Shown: positions 15,431-24,169 of the stretch, one piece after another
How positions within the stretch are numbered: position 1 is the first letter of the stretch
Layout of the letters: each line of letters starts with the position of its first letter
DNA from: Bacillota bacterium
GTDB taxonomy: Bacteria > Bacillota > SHA-98 > UBA4971
Direction of reading: 5' to 3'
DNA: 64,000 nucleotides
Assembly: GCA_012516125.1 (NCBI GenBank)
Contig: JAAYXB010000033.1
Span: 1 to 64,000 of the forward strand
Made by a program: the position numbers and the translations under genes
The notes under the pieces: generated by a model
Told to the model about the DNA's origin: nothing
Database searches by the model: none
The model's input: the letters and a program-made list of their open reading frames with translations, nothing else

Positions 15431-17379
15431 GAGTGTCGGTGGTGCTGAAGACCCGACAGGACGTTGAGTCATTTGCGGATGAGATGAGGAGAGCGTTGGG
15501 TCGCCAGAAGGTGCGCGCCCTGGTGTGCGCCGGGACGGGCTGCATGGCGAACGGCTCGCTCAAAGTATACGAAAAACTCAGGGGCCTGGTGAGGGCGAAG
15601 GGTCTTCTGGTCGAGCTCGACATGGCGCGCGATGCCTGCAGCGGCGCCGGCGCAGTCGAAGGGACGAAGGTGACTTCGGATAGGACGGCTGGCCCCACGA
15701 CGGCCGCGATTGGCGTTTCCATTAGCGGTTGCCACGGGTTCTGCCAGATGGGCCCGCTCGTCCGCATAGAGCCGCAGGGTATCCTGTACGTCAAAGTAAA
15801 GCCCGAAGATGTAGAGGAAATCGTCGAGACGACCCTTGTCAGGGGTGAGGTAGTCGAGCGGCTTCTCTACCACGACCCGTCCACCGGCGAGCCCGCCCGC
15901 ACGGAGGACTCGATCCCGTTCTATCGCAGGCAGGTCAGGGTGGTCCTGGCGAACTGCGGGCGCATGAATCCCGAGGACATCCGCGAGGCCATCGCCCACG
16001 GGGGCTACCAGGCCATCGCGCGCATCCTCGACGGGATGACGCCGGAGCAGGTGATCGAGACCGTGACCGCCTCAGGCCTTCGGGGCCGCGGCGGCGCCGG
16101 TTTCCCGACCGGACGCAAGTGGTCCTTCGCGCGCGCGGCGGTGTCCGACAAGAAGTACGTGATCTGCAACGGAGACGAGGGAGACCCTGGCGCCTTCATG
16201 GACCGCAGCGTCATGGAGGGCGACCCCCACAAGGTCATAGAGGGGCTGATGATAGCGGCCTACGCGATCGGCGCGGACGAGGGGTTCATCTACGTCAGGG
16301 CCGAGTACCCCGTCGCCGTGAGCCGCCTCAAGAAGGCGGTGGAGCAAGCGCGAGAGTATGGCCTGCTCGGGCGCGACATCCTGGGGAGCGACTTCGCGTT
16401 TGACATCACGATCAAGGAGGGCGCCGGGGCGTTCGTATGCGGCGAAGAGACGGCGCTGATCTCCTCGATTCAAGGCAAGCGCGGCATGCCGAGCCCGAGA
16501 CCGCCCTACCCGGCGACGTGCGGCCTTTTCGGCAAGCCGACCGTCATAAACAACGTGGAAACCCTGGCGAACCTGCCGTCCATCATTCTCAAGGGGCCGG
16601 ACTGGTTCAGGTCCTACGGAACCCCAACCAGCCCGGGCACGAAGACGTTCGCCCTGGCGGGCCAGGTGGCCAACACGGGCCTCGTCGAGGTCCCGATGGG
16701 TCTCCCCTTGCGCGACCTCATCTTCGAGATCGGGGGCGGCATAAGGAGCGGCAGGAAGTTCAAGGCCGTCCAGATAGGAGGGCCGTCAGGCGGCTGTCTC
16801 GGCGAGGAGCACCTTGACGTCGGTCTGGACTACGAGTCGCTGGCAAAGGTCGGCGCGATGGTCGGGTCAGGCGGCATGGTGGTCATGGACGACACTGCGT
16901 GCATGGTGGAGGTCGCCAGGTTCTTTATGAAGTTCACGCAGAGCGAGTCGTGCGGGAAGTGCGTCCCGTGCCGGGAGGGCACAAGGCAGATGCTGGCCCT
17001 CCTCACGAAGATCACCGAAGGCAAGGGGACGCCTGACGACCTAGAGCTTCTGCAAGAGCTTGCGCTCGCGGTGAAGGACGGGTCCCTGTGCGGCCTGGGC
17101 AAGACCGCTCCGAACCCCGTCCTGACGACGCTCAGGTACTTCCGTCCGGAGTACGAGGCGCACGTCGTCCAAAAGCGCTGCCCGGCTGGGGCGTGCCAGG
17201 CGTTACGCGTGTACTCCATCGACGCGTCGAAGTGCCGCGGGTGCACTCTGTGCGCGAAGGTGTGCCCTGTCGGCGCGATCTCGGGTGAGCGGGGCAAGCC
17301 CCACGCCATCGACCCGGAGAAGTGCATCAAGTGCGGGACCTGCGCCGAGAAGTGCAGATTCGGCGCCATACGGGGGTAG
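15424..17379 (+). CDS. hndC: NADH-dependent [FeFe] hydrogenase, NuoF-like flavoprotein subunit
   Basis: 651 residues, GTG start overlapping hndA. Domain order: N-terminal thioredoxin-like [2Fe-2S] domain (about 1-120, cysteines at CAGTGC and CHGFC), FMN/NADH-binding domain (GRGGAGFPTGRKW near 220 and NGDEGDPGAFMDR near 245), SLBB and [4Fe-4S] domain (ESCGKCVPCREGTRQM near 515), and a C-terminal 2x[4Fe-4S] ferredoxin domain (CRGCTLCAKVCP, CIKCGTCAEKC). This is the pattern of HndC/HydB in electron-bifurcating hydrogenases, which couple NAD(P)H and reduced ferredoxin oxidation to H2 formation. The bifurcating role is inferred from family and operon. Confidence 0.93.
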   Translation: MLGVSVVLKTRQDVESFADEMRRALGRQKVRALVCAGTGCMANGSLKVYEKLRGLVRAKGLLVELDMARDACSGAGAVEGTKVTSDRTAGPTTAAIGVSISGCHGFCQMGPLVRIEPQGILYVKVKPEDVEEIVETTLVRGEVVERLLYHDPSTGEPARTEDSIPFYRRQVRVVLANCGRMNPEDIREAIAHGGYQAIARILDGMTPEQVIETVTASGLRGRGGAGFPTGRKWSFARAAVSDKKYVICNGDEGDPGAFMDRSVMEGDPHKVIEGLMIAAYAIGADEGFIYVRAEYPVAVSRLKKAVEQAREYGLLGRDILGSDFAFDITIKEGAGAFVCGEETALISSIQGKRGMPSPRPPYPATCGLFGKPTVINNVETLANLPSIILKGPDWFRSYGTPTSPGTKTFALAGQVANTGLVEVPMGLPLRDLIFEIGGGIRSGRKFKAVQIGGPSGGCLGEEHLDVGLDYESLAKVGAMVGSGGMVVMDDTACMVEVARFFMKFTQSESCGKCVPCREGTRQMLALLTKITEGKGTPDDLELLQELALAVKDGSLCGLGKTAPNPVLTTLRYFRPEYEAHVVQKRCPAGACQALRVYSIDASKCRGCTLCAKVCPVGAISGERGKPHAIDPEKCIKCGTCAEKCRFGAIRG

Positions 17380-17395
17380 AGGAGGGAACCAGGCT

Positions 17396-19402
17396 ATGCC
17401 GCATGTGACTGTTGATGGCCAGAAGGTTGAGATAAACGGCGAAAGGAACATCCTCGAAGTGGTGCGCAAGGCGGGCATCGAGCTTCCGACCTTCTGTTAC
17501 CACTCTGAGCTGTCCGTGTACGGGGCATGCCGGATGTGCGCCGTCGAGGTGGACGGGATGGGCCTCGTCGCGGCGTGCTCCACGCCGCCAGCGGATGGCA
17601 TGGTGATTCGCACGAACACCGAGAGGACGCGGAGGCTGCGTCGCATGGTTATCGAGCTTCTCCTGGCGAATCACCACAGGGACTGCACCACGTGCGAGAA
17701 GAACGGCATGTGCAAACTGCAGAGCCTCGCGTACCAGCTCGGTGTGAGGAAGGTGAGGTTTGGCGAGCGGGAGGAGATGCTTCCCATAGACGACTCGAAC
17801 CCGTCGGTCGTCCGGGACCCCAACAAGTGTATCCTGTGCGGGGACTGCGTGAGGGTGTGCTCCGAGATCCAGGGCATCGGTGTCCTGGACTTCGCGGGGC
17901 GCGGGTCCCGCACGTGCGTGAGCCCGGCATTCGGACGCAAGCTCTCCGAGGTCGAGTGCGTGTACTGCGGTCAGTGCGTCGCCGTGTGCCCCACGGGGGC
18001 GCTCACCGGGAAGCCTGAGGGGGAGGCGGTGTGGTCTGCCCTCCACGACCCGACGAAGACCGTGGTGGCACAGGTGGCGCCGGCGGTGCGCGTCGCACTG
18101 GGCGAGGTCTTCGGGGGCAAGCCGGGCGAGATCGAAACCGGCAAGATCGTGGCTGCCCTCAGGAAGCTGGGCTTCGCGAAAGTCTTCGATACCGTGTTCG
18201 GGGCTGACCTGACCGCTGTGGAAGAGTGCCACGAGTTCCTGGGCAGGCTCAAGAAGGGGGAGGACCTCCCCCTGTTCACGTCGTGCTGCCCAGGCTGGGT
18301 GAAGTTCATGGAGCAGTACTACCCGGACATGCTGCCGAACCTGTCCACGTGCAGATCGCCGCAGCAGATGTTCGGGTCGGTCATAAAGCGCTTCTACTCT
18401 AAGGAACTTGGCGTGCGGCCGGAGGACATCTTCGTGGTGTCGATCATGCCGTGCACGGCCAAGAAGTTCGAGGCGAAGAGGCCCGAGTTCGTGTCGGACG
18501 GTGGGGTTCGCGACGTGGACGCGGTGCTGTCCACGAACGAGCTTGGGCTGCTCCTGAAGCAGGCGGGTATCGTCTTCGACGAGCTTGAGGGCGAGGGCTT
18601 CGACCAGCCGTTCGGCCTTGCGACCGGCGGCGGGGTCATATTCGGCGTGACCGGTGGCGTGGCCGAGGCGGTCCTGAGGACAGCGGCGGCCTCCCTTGGG
18701 GTAGACTCCGGCAGGATAGACTTCCAGGAGGTCCGCGGCTTCGAGGGGACGCGCGAGGCGACGGTGCGCCTGGGCGACGCGGAGGTCCGCATGGCGGTCG
18801 TCCACGGCCTCGCGAACGCCCGTGCGCTCGTCGAAGCGGTGCGCAGGAAAGAAGTGTGCTACAATCTAGTTGAGGTCATGGCTTGCCCGGGCGGGTGTGT
18901 CGGAGGCGGTGGCCAGCCATACCCCAACGACATGCCAGCACGGAAGTCCAGGGGCAAGGGCCTCTACCGGGCCGACAGGACGATGCAGCTCCGCAGCCCC
19001 AGCGAGAACCTGGCGGTTGCGAGGCTCTACGAGAAGTACCTCGGCGAGCCGGGGAGCGAGCTCGCGCACGAGGCTCTCCACACGAGCTACGGTCCGCGCA
19101 GGCGGATCTCCGGCGACATGAGGATAAACGGCGCGACACCGGGAGCTCTCGACGTTTCCGTGTGCGTTGGCACCGGGTGCTACCTGCGGGGGTCGTACGA
19201 CGTGATCGACGTATTCACACGGCTTGCTGAGAGCGACGAGTTCATAGGGCGCGTTAACCTGAAGGCCACGTTCTGTCTGGAACAGTGTGACCGCGGGGTC
19301 TCGGTCAAGGTAGGCGACAAGATCGTGACTGGGGTTACCCCTGAGAACGCGGAGCGCGTTTTCTTCGAAGAGGTCGTGCCGCGACTACCCCAGGAGAGGT
19401 GA
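17396..19402 (+). CDS. hndD: [FeFe] hydrogenase catalytic subunit with C-terminal thioredoxin-like [2Fe-2S] domain
   Basis: 668 residues from ATG 17396 (AGAGGAGGGA upstream). N-terminal [2Fe-2S] ferredoxin (CYHSELSVYGACRMC), His-Cys3 cluster (HHRDCTTCEKNGMC), two [4Fe-4S] clusters (CILCGDCVRVC, CVYCGQCVAVC), then the H-cluster domain with all three signatures: TSCCPGW, MPCTAKKFE and MACPGGCVGGGGQP, and the small-subunit tail. An additional domain of about 80 residues at the end (CVGTGCYLRGS...CLEQCDRG) is a second thioredoxin-like [2Fe-2S] unit, similar to the separate protein encoded next. All catalytic cysteines are present, so the enzyme should be active. Confidence 0.95.
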   Translation: MPHVTVDGQKVEINGERNILEVVRKAGIELPTFCYHSELSVYGACRMCAVEVDGMGLVAACSTPPADGMVIRTNTERTRRLRRMVIELLLANHHRDCTTCEKNGMCKLQSLAYQLGVRKVRFGEREEMLPIDDSNPSVVRDPNKCILCGDCVRVCSEIQGIGVLDFAGRGSRTCVSPAFGRKLSEVECVYCGQCVAVCPTGALTGKPEGEAVWSALHDPTKTVVAQVAPAVRVALGEVFGGKPGEIETGKIVAALRKLGFAKVFDTVFGADLTAVEECHEFLGRLKKGEDLPLFTSCCPGWVKFMEQYYPDMLPNLSTCRSPQQMFGSVIKRFYSKELGVRPEDIFVVSIMPCTAKKFEAKRPEFVSDGGVRDVDAVLSTNELGLLLKQAGIVFDELEGEGFDQPFGLATGGGVIFGVTGGVAEAVLRTAAASLGVDSGRIDFQEVRGFEGTREATVRLGDAEVRMAVVHGLANARALVEAVRRKEVCYNLVEVMACPGGCVGGGGQPYPNDMPARKSRGKGLYRADRTMQLRSPSENLAVARLYEKYLGEPGSELAHEALHTSYGPRRRISGDMRINGATPGALDVSVCVGTGCYLRGSYDVIDVFTRLAESDEFIGRVNLKATFCLEQCDRGVSVKVGDKIVTGVTPENAERVFFEEVVPRLPQER

Positions 19403-19788
19403 ACGTCGATGCCGAAGCCGAAAGCTGCCCATTGTCGATGTTCACGTTGATGACGAGCAGCCTGGTCCGGGCTGAGGAAGGAATGCGAGGTGCCGTTCCT
19501 GTGGTGACGATCTGGGTGTGTGTTGGTAGCTCCTGCTTCCTGCGAGGCGCCCCCGATGTGATCAAGGCGTTCGAGGCCGAGATCGAGCGGAGGGCGCCCC
19601 GCCAGGTGGAGCTCAAGGGCACGTTCTGCCAGGAGCTCTGTACCATGGGCGTCACGGTGAGGGTCGGGAGCAAGGTCTTTACCGCCGTAAAGCCCGACGA
19701 TGTGCCGCGGCTGTTCGAGGAAGAGGTTGTGCCCCTGATCGAAGGGGGTTGCGAAGGAAGCTGTGACGCTTCCCCGGGGGACCCGTGA
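19399..19788 (+). CDS. Thioredoxin-like [2Fe-2S] ferredoxin
   Basis: 129 residues; GTG start overlaps the hndD stop (GTGA). The core (about 36-115) has cysteines in WVCVGSSCFLRG and FCQELCTMG, the same pattern as the C-terminal domain of HndD. The first 30 residues are probably not part of the fold; ATG 19483 is an alternative start but has a poor ribosome site. It is likely an extra electron carrier of the hydrogenase complex, perhaps a duplicate of the HndD tail, and belongs to the same operon. Confidence 0.8.
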   Translation: MNVDAEAESCPLSMFTLMTSSLVRAEEGMRGAVPVVTIWVCVGSSCFLRGAPDVIKAFEAEIERRAPRQVELKGTFCQELCTMGVTVRVGSKVFTAVKPDDVPRLFEEEVVPLIEGGCEGSCDASPGDP

Positions 19789-19914
19789 TGTACATCACTG
19801 AACCGTCAACTGTCAGCTCAAGCGACCGCGGCACGGCGAGGTTCATACGTGACACGGAGCAGTCTTCGGCGCGCGCGAAATGAGGCGTGAGCTGGGAGCT
19901 GGGAGAGTGGTAAG

Positions 19915-21780
19915 GTGAGCGTGATCGAGACTATAGAGGCAAAATGCAAGGACTGTTACAAATGCCTGAGATCGTGCCCTGTGAAGGCCATCAGGATGGA
20001 GCGGGGCGGTGCGCCCCACGAGCTTCATGCCAGGGTCGCCGAGGAGCGGTGCATATTCGATGGCACGTGCGTCCTCGTCTGCCCGCAAAAGGCCAAGAAG
20101 GTCGCAAGCGACCTCGACAAGCTGCGGTCGCTGATCGCTGGCGGAGCAAAGGTAGCCGCGAGCCTGGCGCCGTCGTTTCCGTCCGCCTTTCCCGACGTCG
20201 ATCCCCTGGTCATCCCGGCGGCCCTTCGTCTCCTGGGCTTCCAGATTGTCCAGGAGACCGCCGTGGGTGCGGAGCTTGTCAGCGCCGAGCACGCGAGGCT
20301 CTTCCGGGAGACCGGCGGCCCGCTCATCTCGAGCTCTTGCCCCGCGGTGGTGAACCTCATCGAGCGCCATTACCCCGAGGCGATTACATACCTTGCGCCC
20401 GTGGTGTCGCCCATGATTGCCCACGGTCGCTTTCTCAAGCAGCTCGTGCCCGGTGTGAGGGTCGCCTTTATCGGTCCCTGCATCGCGAAGCATGAGGAGC
20501 GGAGGGTGCCCGGGCTCGACGACGCCGTGGACTTCGTCCTCACGTTCGACGAGCTAGCGGGCCTCTTCAAGCGGGAGGGGATAGACCTGAGGCGGGTCGC
20601 GCCCGGAGATTTCGACGGGCCCATGCCCGGCCTTGCGCGCCTCTTCCCTGTCGGCGGCGGTACGCTGAAGGCCTCCTTTCTGAGCACGGACATGCTCGAC
20701 TGCGAGGTGCTGTCTGTGTCGGGCGTGGACAACTGCCGGGAGGTGCTGCGCTGGTTCATCGAAAGCGACCGTAGGGCGCCGGGCCGGCGCGGCGGCGGTG
20801 AGGATGGCGGTGGCCGTCGCGACGATGACACCGGCGATAACGGCGGCGCGGCTTCGACAGCCTCCAGGCTGCCCCGCCTGGTGGAAATGCTTGCCTGTGA
20901 GGGGGGCTGCGTCGGCGGGCCTATGAACTCGAGCTGCGAGGACGTATACACCCGCAGGGCGCGGGTGCTCGCGTACGCAAAGTCCCGCGCCGGCCTGGGC
21001 CAGAGGCACGATAGTGACAACAGCCGGATCACGCTGCCTCGCCACCTCTTGCTGCGGTCTTACCGCAACCTCCGGCCGAAGGCTCCTGCCCCCGAGGAGG
21101 ACGCCATCAGGGCTGTCCTGGCGAAGACCGGCAAGTACGGGCCCGAAGACGAGCTGAACTGCGGCGCGTGCGGTTACGATTCGTGCCGCGACAAGGCCGT
21201 TGCGGTCCTCCAGGGGATGGCCGACCCAGAGATGTGCATCCCGTACATGCGCGAGCGGGCGGAGTCCATGGCGAACCTGTTCGTGGCGTCCGCGCCTTAC
21301 GGGATAATCGTCGTGGATGAAGACGAAGTCATCCGTGATCTAAATGCCGCCGCGGAGCGGATGTTCAGGCGGTCCAGGCACGAGGCTGTTGGCGGAAAGC
21401 TCGCCACACTCATGGACCCGTCGAGCTTCCAGCAGGTCCTCGCCAGCAAGACCCCCGTCCAGGTCGAGGTCGCCTACCCTGAGCTCGGCCTCGTCACGAG
21501 ACAAACGATATTCTACGAGCCTGACGAGAGGCTCGCGATGGGGGTCATCGCGGACATCACCGAGGAGAAGAGGCAGGCGGCCCACCTCCAGAAGCTCCGC
21601 GCCGAAACCCTCGAGAAGGCGCAAGGCGTGATAGACAAGCAAATGGAGGTCGCGCAGAAGATAGCGGGCTTGCTCGGCGAGACCACCGCCGAGACCAAGG
21701 TCCTCTTGACGAGGCTCATGAATGTATTCCGGGAGGAAGGCGCGCAGAATGGTGGACCTCAACACAGGCCTCCACGTTGA
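19915..21780 (+). CDS. Sensory-type [FeFe] hydrogenase with Fes and PAS domains
   Basis: 621 residues. Two [4Fe-4S] motifs (CKDCYKCLRSCP, then CIFDGTCVLVCP), an H-cluster domain with altered signatures (SSSCPAVVNLIE, GPCIAKHEE, LACEGGCVGGP), a Fes [4Fe-4S] domain (CGACGYDSC ... CIPYM near 420), and a PAS domain (about 455-570) ending in a coiled coil. The first signature has one cysteine instead of the two in TSCCPGW, as in group C hydrogenases thought to sense H2 rather than turn it over fast. An acidic Gly/Asp-rich insertion of about 30 residues lies before the third signature. The next gene, a PP2C-like phosphatase, overlaps it, the usual partner in such sensor systems. Confidence 0.88.
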   Translation: MSVIETIEAKCKDCYKCLRSCPVKAIRMERGGAPHELHARVAEERCIFDGTCVLVCPQKAKKVASDLDKLRSLIAGGAKVAASLAPSFPSAFPDVDPLVIPAALRLLGFQIVQETAVGAELVSAEHARLFRETGGPLISSSCPAVVNLIERHYPEAITYLAPVVSPMIAHGRFLKQLVPGVRVAFIGPCIAKHEERRVPGLDDAVDFVLTFDELAGLFKREGIDLRRVAPGDFDGPMPGLARLFPVGGGTLKASFLSTDMLDCEVLSVSGVDNCREVLRWFIESDRRAPGRRGGGEDGGGRRDDDTGDNGGAASTASRLPRLVEMLACEGGCVGGPMNSSCEDVYTRRARVLAYAKSRAGLGQRHDSDNSRITLPRHLLLRSYRNLRPKAPAPEEDAIRAVLAKTGKYGPEDELNCGACGYDSCRDKAVAVLQGMADPEMCIPYMRERAESMANLFVASAPYGIIVVDEDEVIRDLNAAAERMFRRSRHEAVGGKLATLMDPSSFQQVLASKTPVQVEVAYPELGLVTRQTIFYEPDERLAMGVIADITEEKRQAAHLQKLRAETLEKAQGVIDKQMEVAQKIAGLLGETTAETKVLLTRLMNVFREEGAQNGGPQHRPPR

Positions 21781-22915
21781 GGTCGGAAAAAGCCAGCTGA
21801 ACAAGCACGGCGAGGAGCTGTGCGGCGACAGTGTCGAGGTGGGCGAGGGTCCCGGCTCCACCATCGTGGTCCTCTCAGACGGGCTCGGGAGCGGGGTCAA
21901 GGCGAACATCCTATCGTCCCTCACCGTCAGGATGATCGCCACGATGTTGAAAGGCGGGCTTGCGCTCGAGGACGTCATCGACACCCTTGCCCGCACCCTT
22001 CCCGTGTGCGAGAAGCGGCACCTCGCCTACTCGACGTTCAGCATCCTCCAGGTCTTCCGCGACGGATCGGCCTACCTCGCCGAGTACGATAGCCCTCCGG
22101 CGTTCATCGGGCGCGGCCGCGACCTGCGGCCCGTGCCGAGGTCCGAGTGCGTCGTCGGCGGACGGGTGGTAAAGGAAGCTTTCTTTTCGGTCCAGGACGG
22201 GGACTGGGTCGTGATGGTCAGCGACGGAATCCTGCACGCCGGCATCGGCGGGGTATGGAACACCGGCTGGGGATGGGATAGAGTTGCGAACTACATCCAG
22301 TCAGTGGCCGCCTGGGCAGAGACGGCGCACGAGTTCGCTGAGGAGATCGCGCGGGTCACTGATAAACTGTACGGTCAGAAACCCGGCGACGACGCTACCG
22401 TCGTAGCTGTTCGCATCAGGCGCCCCCGTACCCTGACCATGCTGGTAGGTCCTCCCGTGGATCGGAGGGACGACCCTGTGGTCGTGGGGAAGCTTGTCGA
22501 GGAGCCTGGCAAGAAGGTCGTTTGCGGCGGGACCACGGGCAACATGGTCGCGCGTATCCTCGGCAAACCCATCACGGTGGATCTCAAGTGCCAGGACAGG
22601 CGGGTACCCCCCACCGCCGAGATCGAGGGGATAGACCTCGTTACCGAGGGTATGCTCACGCTCTCTTACACGCTGGAGAAGCTCAAAGCCGACGCGAAGC
22701 TGCGCGACGTGGCGTGGCAGAGGGACGGCGCGAGCCGCCTCGCATCTGTGCTCCTCGAGGCGGACAGCGTTCGCATCATCGTGGGGCGGGCCATAAACCC
22801 CGCGCACCAGAGTCCAGACGTGCCGGTGACCCTCGCACTGAAACACAAGATAGTCGACGAGCTTGCGCAGGTCCTCCGGGGCATGGGCAAGACGGTACGT
22901 GTGGAATACTACTGA
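21749..22915 (+). CDS. SpoIIE/PP2C-family phosphatase
   Basis: 388 residues from ATG 21749 (GGGAGGAAGG upstream); overlaps the sensor hydrogenase by 32 bases in another frame. Residues 25-225 carry the PPM fold: ELCGDSVEV, VVLSDGLGSGVKAN (metal-binding Asp) and GDWVVMVSDG ... GDDATVVAV. The last 150 residues are an extra domain of unknown function. Phosphatases of this kind are paired with group C hydrogenases in anaerobes and probably relay the H2 signal by dephosphorylating a protein, which could control the hnd operon; the target is unknown. Confidence 0.85.
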   Translation: MVDLNTGLHVEVGKSQLNKHGEELCGDSVEVGEGPGSTIVVLSDGLGSGVKANILSSLTVRMIATMLKGGLALEDVIDTLARTLPVCEKRHLAYSTFSILQVFRDGSAYLAEYDSPPAFIGRGRDLRPVPRSECVVGGRVVKEAFFSVQDGDWVVMVSDGILHAGIGGVWNTGWGWDRVANYIQSVAAWAETAHEFAEEIARVTDKLYGQKPGDDATVVAVRIRRPRTLTMLVGPPVDRRDDPVVVGKLVEEPGKKVVCGGTTGNMVARILGKPITVDLKCQDRRVPPTAEIEGIDLVTEGMLTLSYTLEKLKADAKLRDVAWQRDGASRLASVLLEADSVRIIVGRAINPAHQSPDVPVTLALKHKIVDELAQVLRGMGKTVRVEYY

Positions 22916-23165
22916 CTGTGCGTTCAGCAACCTGCGCCAGTTCTCCCGGTTTCCGGGTGCGTGTGACAATTGTGGCACACAAGGGCTGCGACCCGTGGGT
23001 GACTGTGAGAGCGCTGCCCAGCTTTAGTCGCTCTTACGGGGCCTTGTGTGCGGACGGGGGGCATCGTTCACGACGATGAGACAAGTTGGCCATCTAGGCA
23101 GGTGACCCTTAGCAGGTGACCCTTAGGCGCCACAAGCGCTACACGCGCCCCCGGTTTCCAGGATC

Positions 23166-23226
23166 TTGACACGGAGCCAGGGGCGTGATAGTTTATGGAG
23201 TGCAGGGCATGACTGACCGGTCAGTC
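23166..23226 (+). promoter_or_regulatory. Promoter and TetR-type operator of the following gene
   Basis: TTGACA at 23166 with a weak -10 (TGATAGTTT context) 17 bases on. Just downstream, GACTGACCGGTCAGTC (23211-23226) is a perfect 16-bp palindrome of the kind bound by TetR/AcrR proteins, so the regulator probably represses itself. Upstream, 22916-23165 holds a GTGTGACAATTGTGGCACAC dyad at 22961 and a tandem AGGTGACCCTTA repeat at 23100, but no gene. Confidence 0.7.
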
Positions 23227-23297
23227 TAAATCCGGCGACGTTATGTCTGCGACCTCTATCGTGAGGGAAAAGAGTCGCAGAAGCGGGGGAGTGCCGT

Positions 23298-23954
23298 GTG
23301 GACACGGGGAGAGGCCAACTTGACGGCGGCGAAATGAAAGAGGCAGGGAAGCGCGACCTCATCCTCGACGCGGCCCAGCAGGTATTCTCGAAGAAAGGGT
23401 TTCATGAGGCTACTGTCGAGGAAATAGCGGAGAGGGCGGGTGTCGGAAAGGGTACAGTCTATCTCTACTTTCCGAGCAAAAAGGAAATCCTCGTTGCCCT
23501 CATCGAAGAGCGGCTCAAGGATCTCACCCGGGCGCTCGAAGAGCGTGTGGAGGCTGCGGGAGCCGGGCCGCGAGACCACACGGAAAAGTTACGTCAGGCC
23601 ATTTCCTTTCAAATGGAGGTTTTGAGGAAATCGCAGGACTTCCTTACCGTAATGTCCGGTGACATTGGCGAGCTCGGGCAAGAGCTTGACAAGCGGACCA
23701 GAGAGGCGCGTCGCGCGTTCATCACTGTGATGGAGACTGTCATCCGTGAGGGAACGCGCAAGGGAGAGTTCCGAAACATAGACCCCCGGCTGGCCACATA
23801 TGCCATAGAGGGGATGATCATACACGCCGCCGTGGGCTTGACGATAGGAGAGGGCACGCAGCTTACAGACGAGCACATCTCGCAGGCGGTTGACCTCTGC
23901 CTTCACGGCATCGTCCGGGGAAGCGGCAGCGCGCATGCCTGCAATGGCCCGTAG
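23298..23954 (+). CDS. TetR/AcrR-family transcriptional repressor
   Basis: 218 residues. The N-terminal domain (about 15-65: RDLILDAAQQVFSKKGFHEATVEEIAERAGVGKGTVYLYFPSKKEIL) is an almost ideal TetR helix-turn-helix. The rest is a helical ligand-binding domain. GTG start at 23298; the Met at residue 13 is possible but less well placed. The palindrome 72 bases upstream is the likely operator. It faces the RND transporter gene in the same direction, and TetR repressors commonly control such exporters, so those genes are probably its regulon. Confidence 0.92.
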   Translation: MDTGRGQLDGGEMKEAGKRDLILDAAQQVFSKKGFHEATVEEIAERAGVGKGTVYLYFPSKKEILVALIEERLKDLTRALEERVEAAGAGPRDHTEKLRQAISFQMEVLRKSQDFLTVMSGDIGELGQELDKRTREARRAFITVMETVIREGTRKGEFRNIDPRLATYAIEGMIIHAAVGLTIGEGTQLTDEHISQAVDLCLHGIVRGSGSAHACNGP

Positions 23955-24169
23955 GGAACGCGCACTCCTCCCACGGGTTGCGCGCGCTCCTGCCGCGGGT
24001 TCGGCGAACTCCCTCACGGTTTGCTCCGGCTCCCCCACGAGGCCCCAGGGGTCCCAGGGGTCCCAGGGGTGAGGTCGGGCCGACGGAACGGGCGGCGGCT
24101 CGACGGGGTATGCGCGACTGGACGAAGCAGGCCGCAGGACGGAAGTGAGGGTTCAGGGGGTACATAGCT

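Noticed and set aside
22961-22980. GTGTGACAATTGTGGCACAC as a second Rex site
   Set aside because: Half-site spacing differs from the Rex consensus and it lies after the phosphatase gene, not before an operon I would expect Rex to control.
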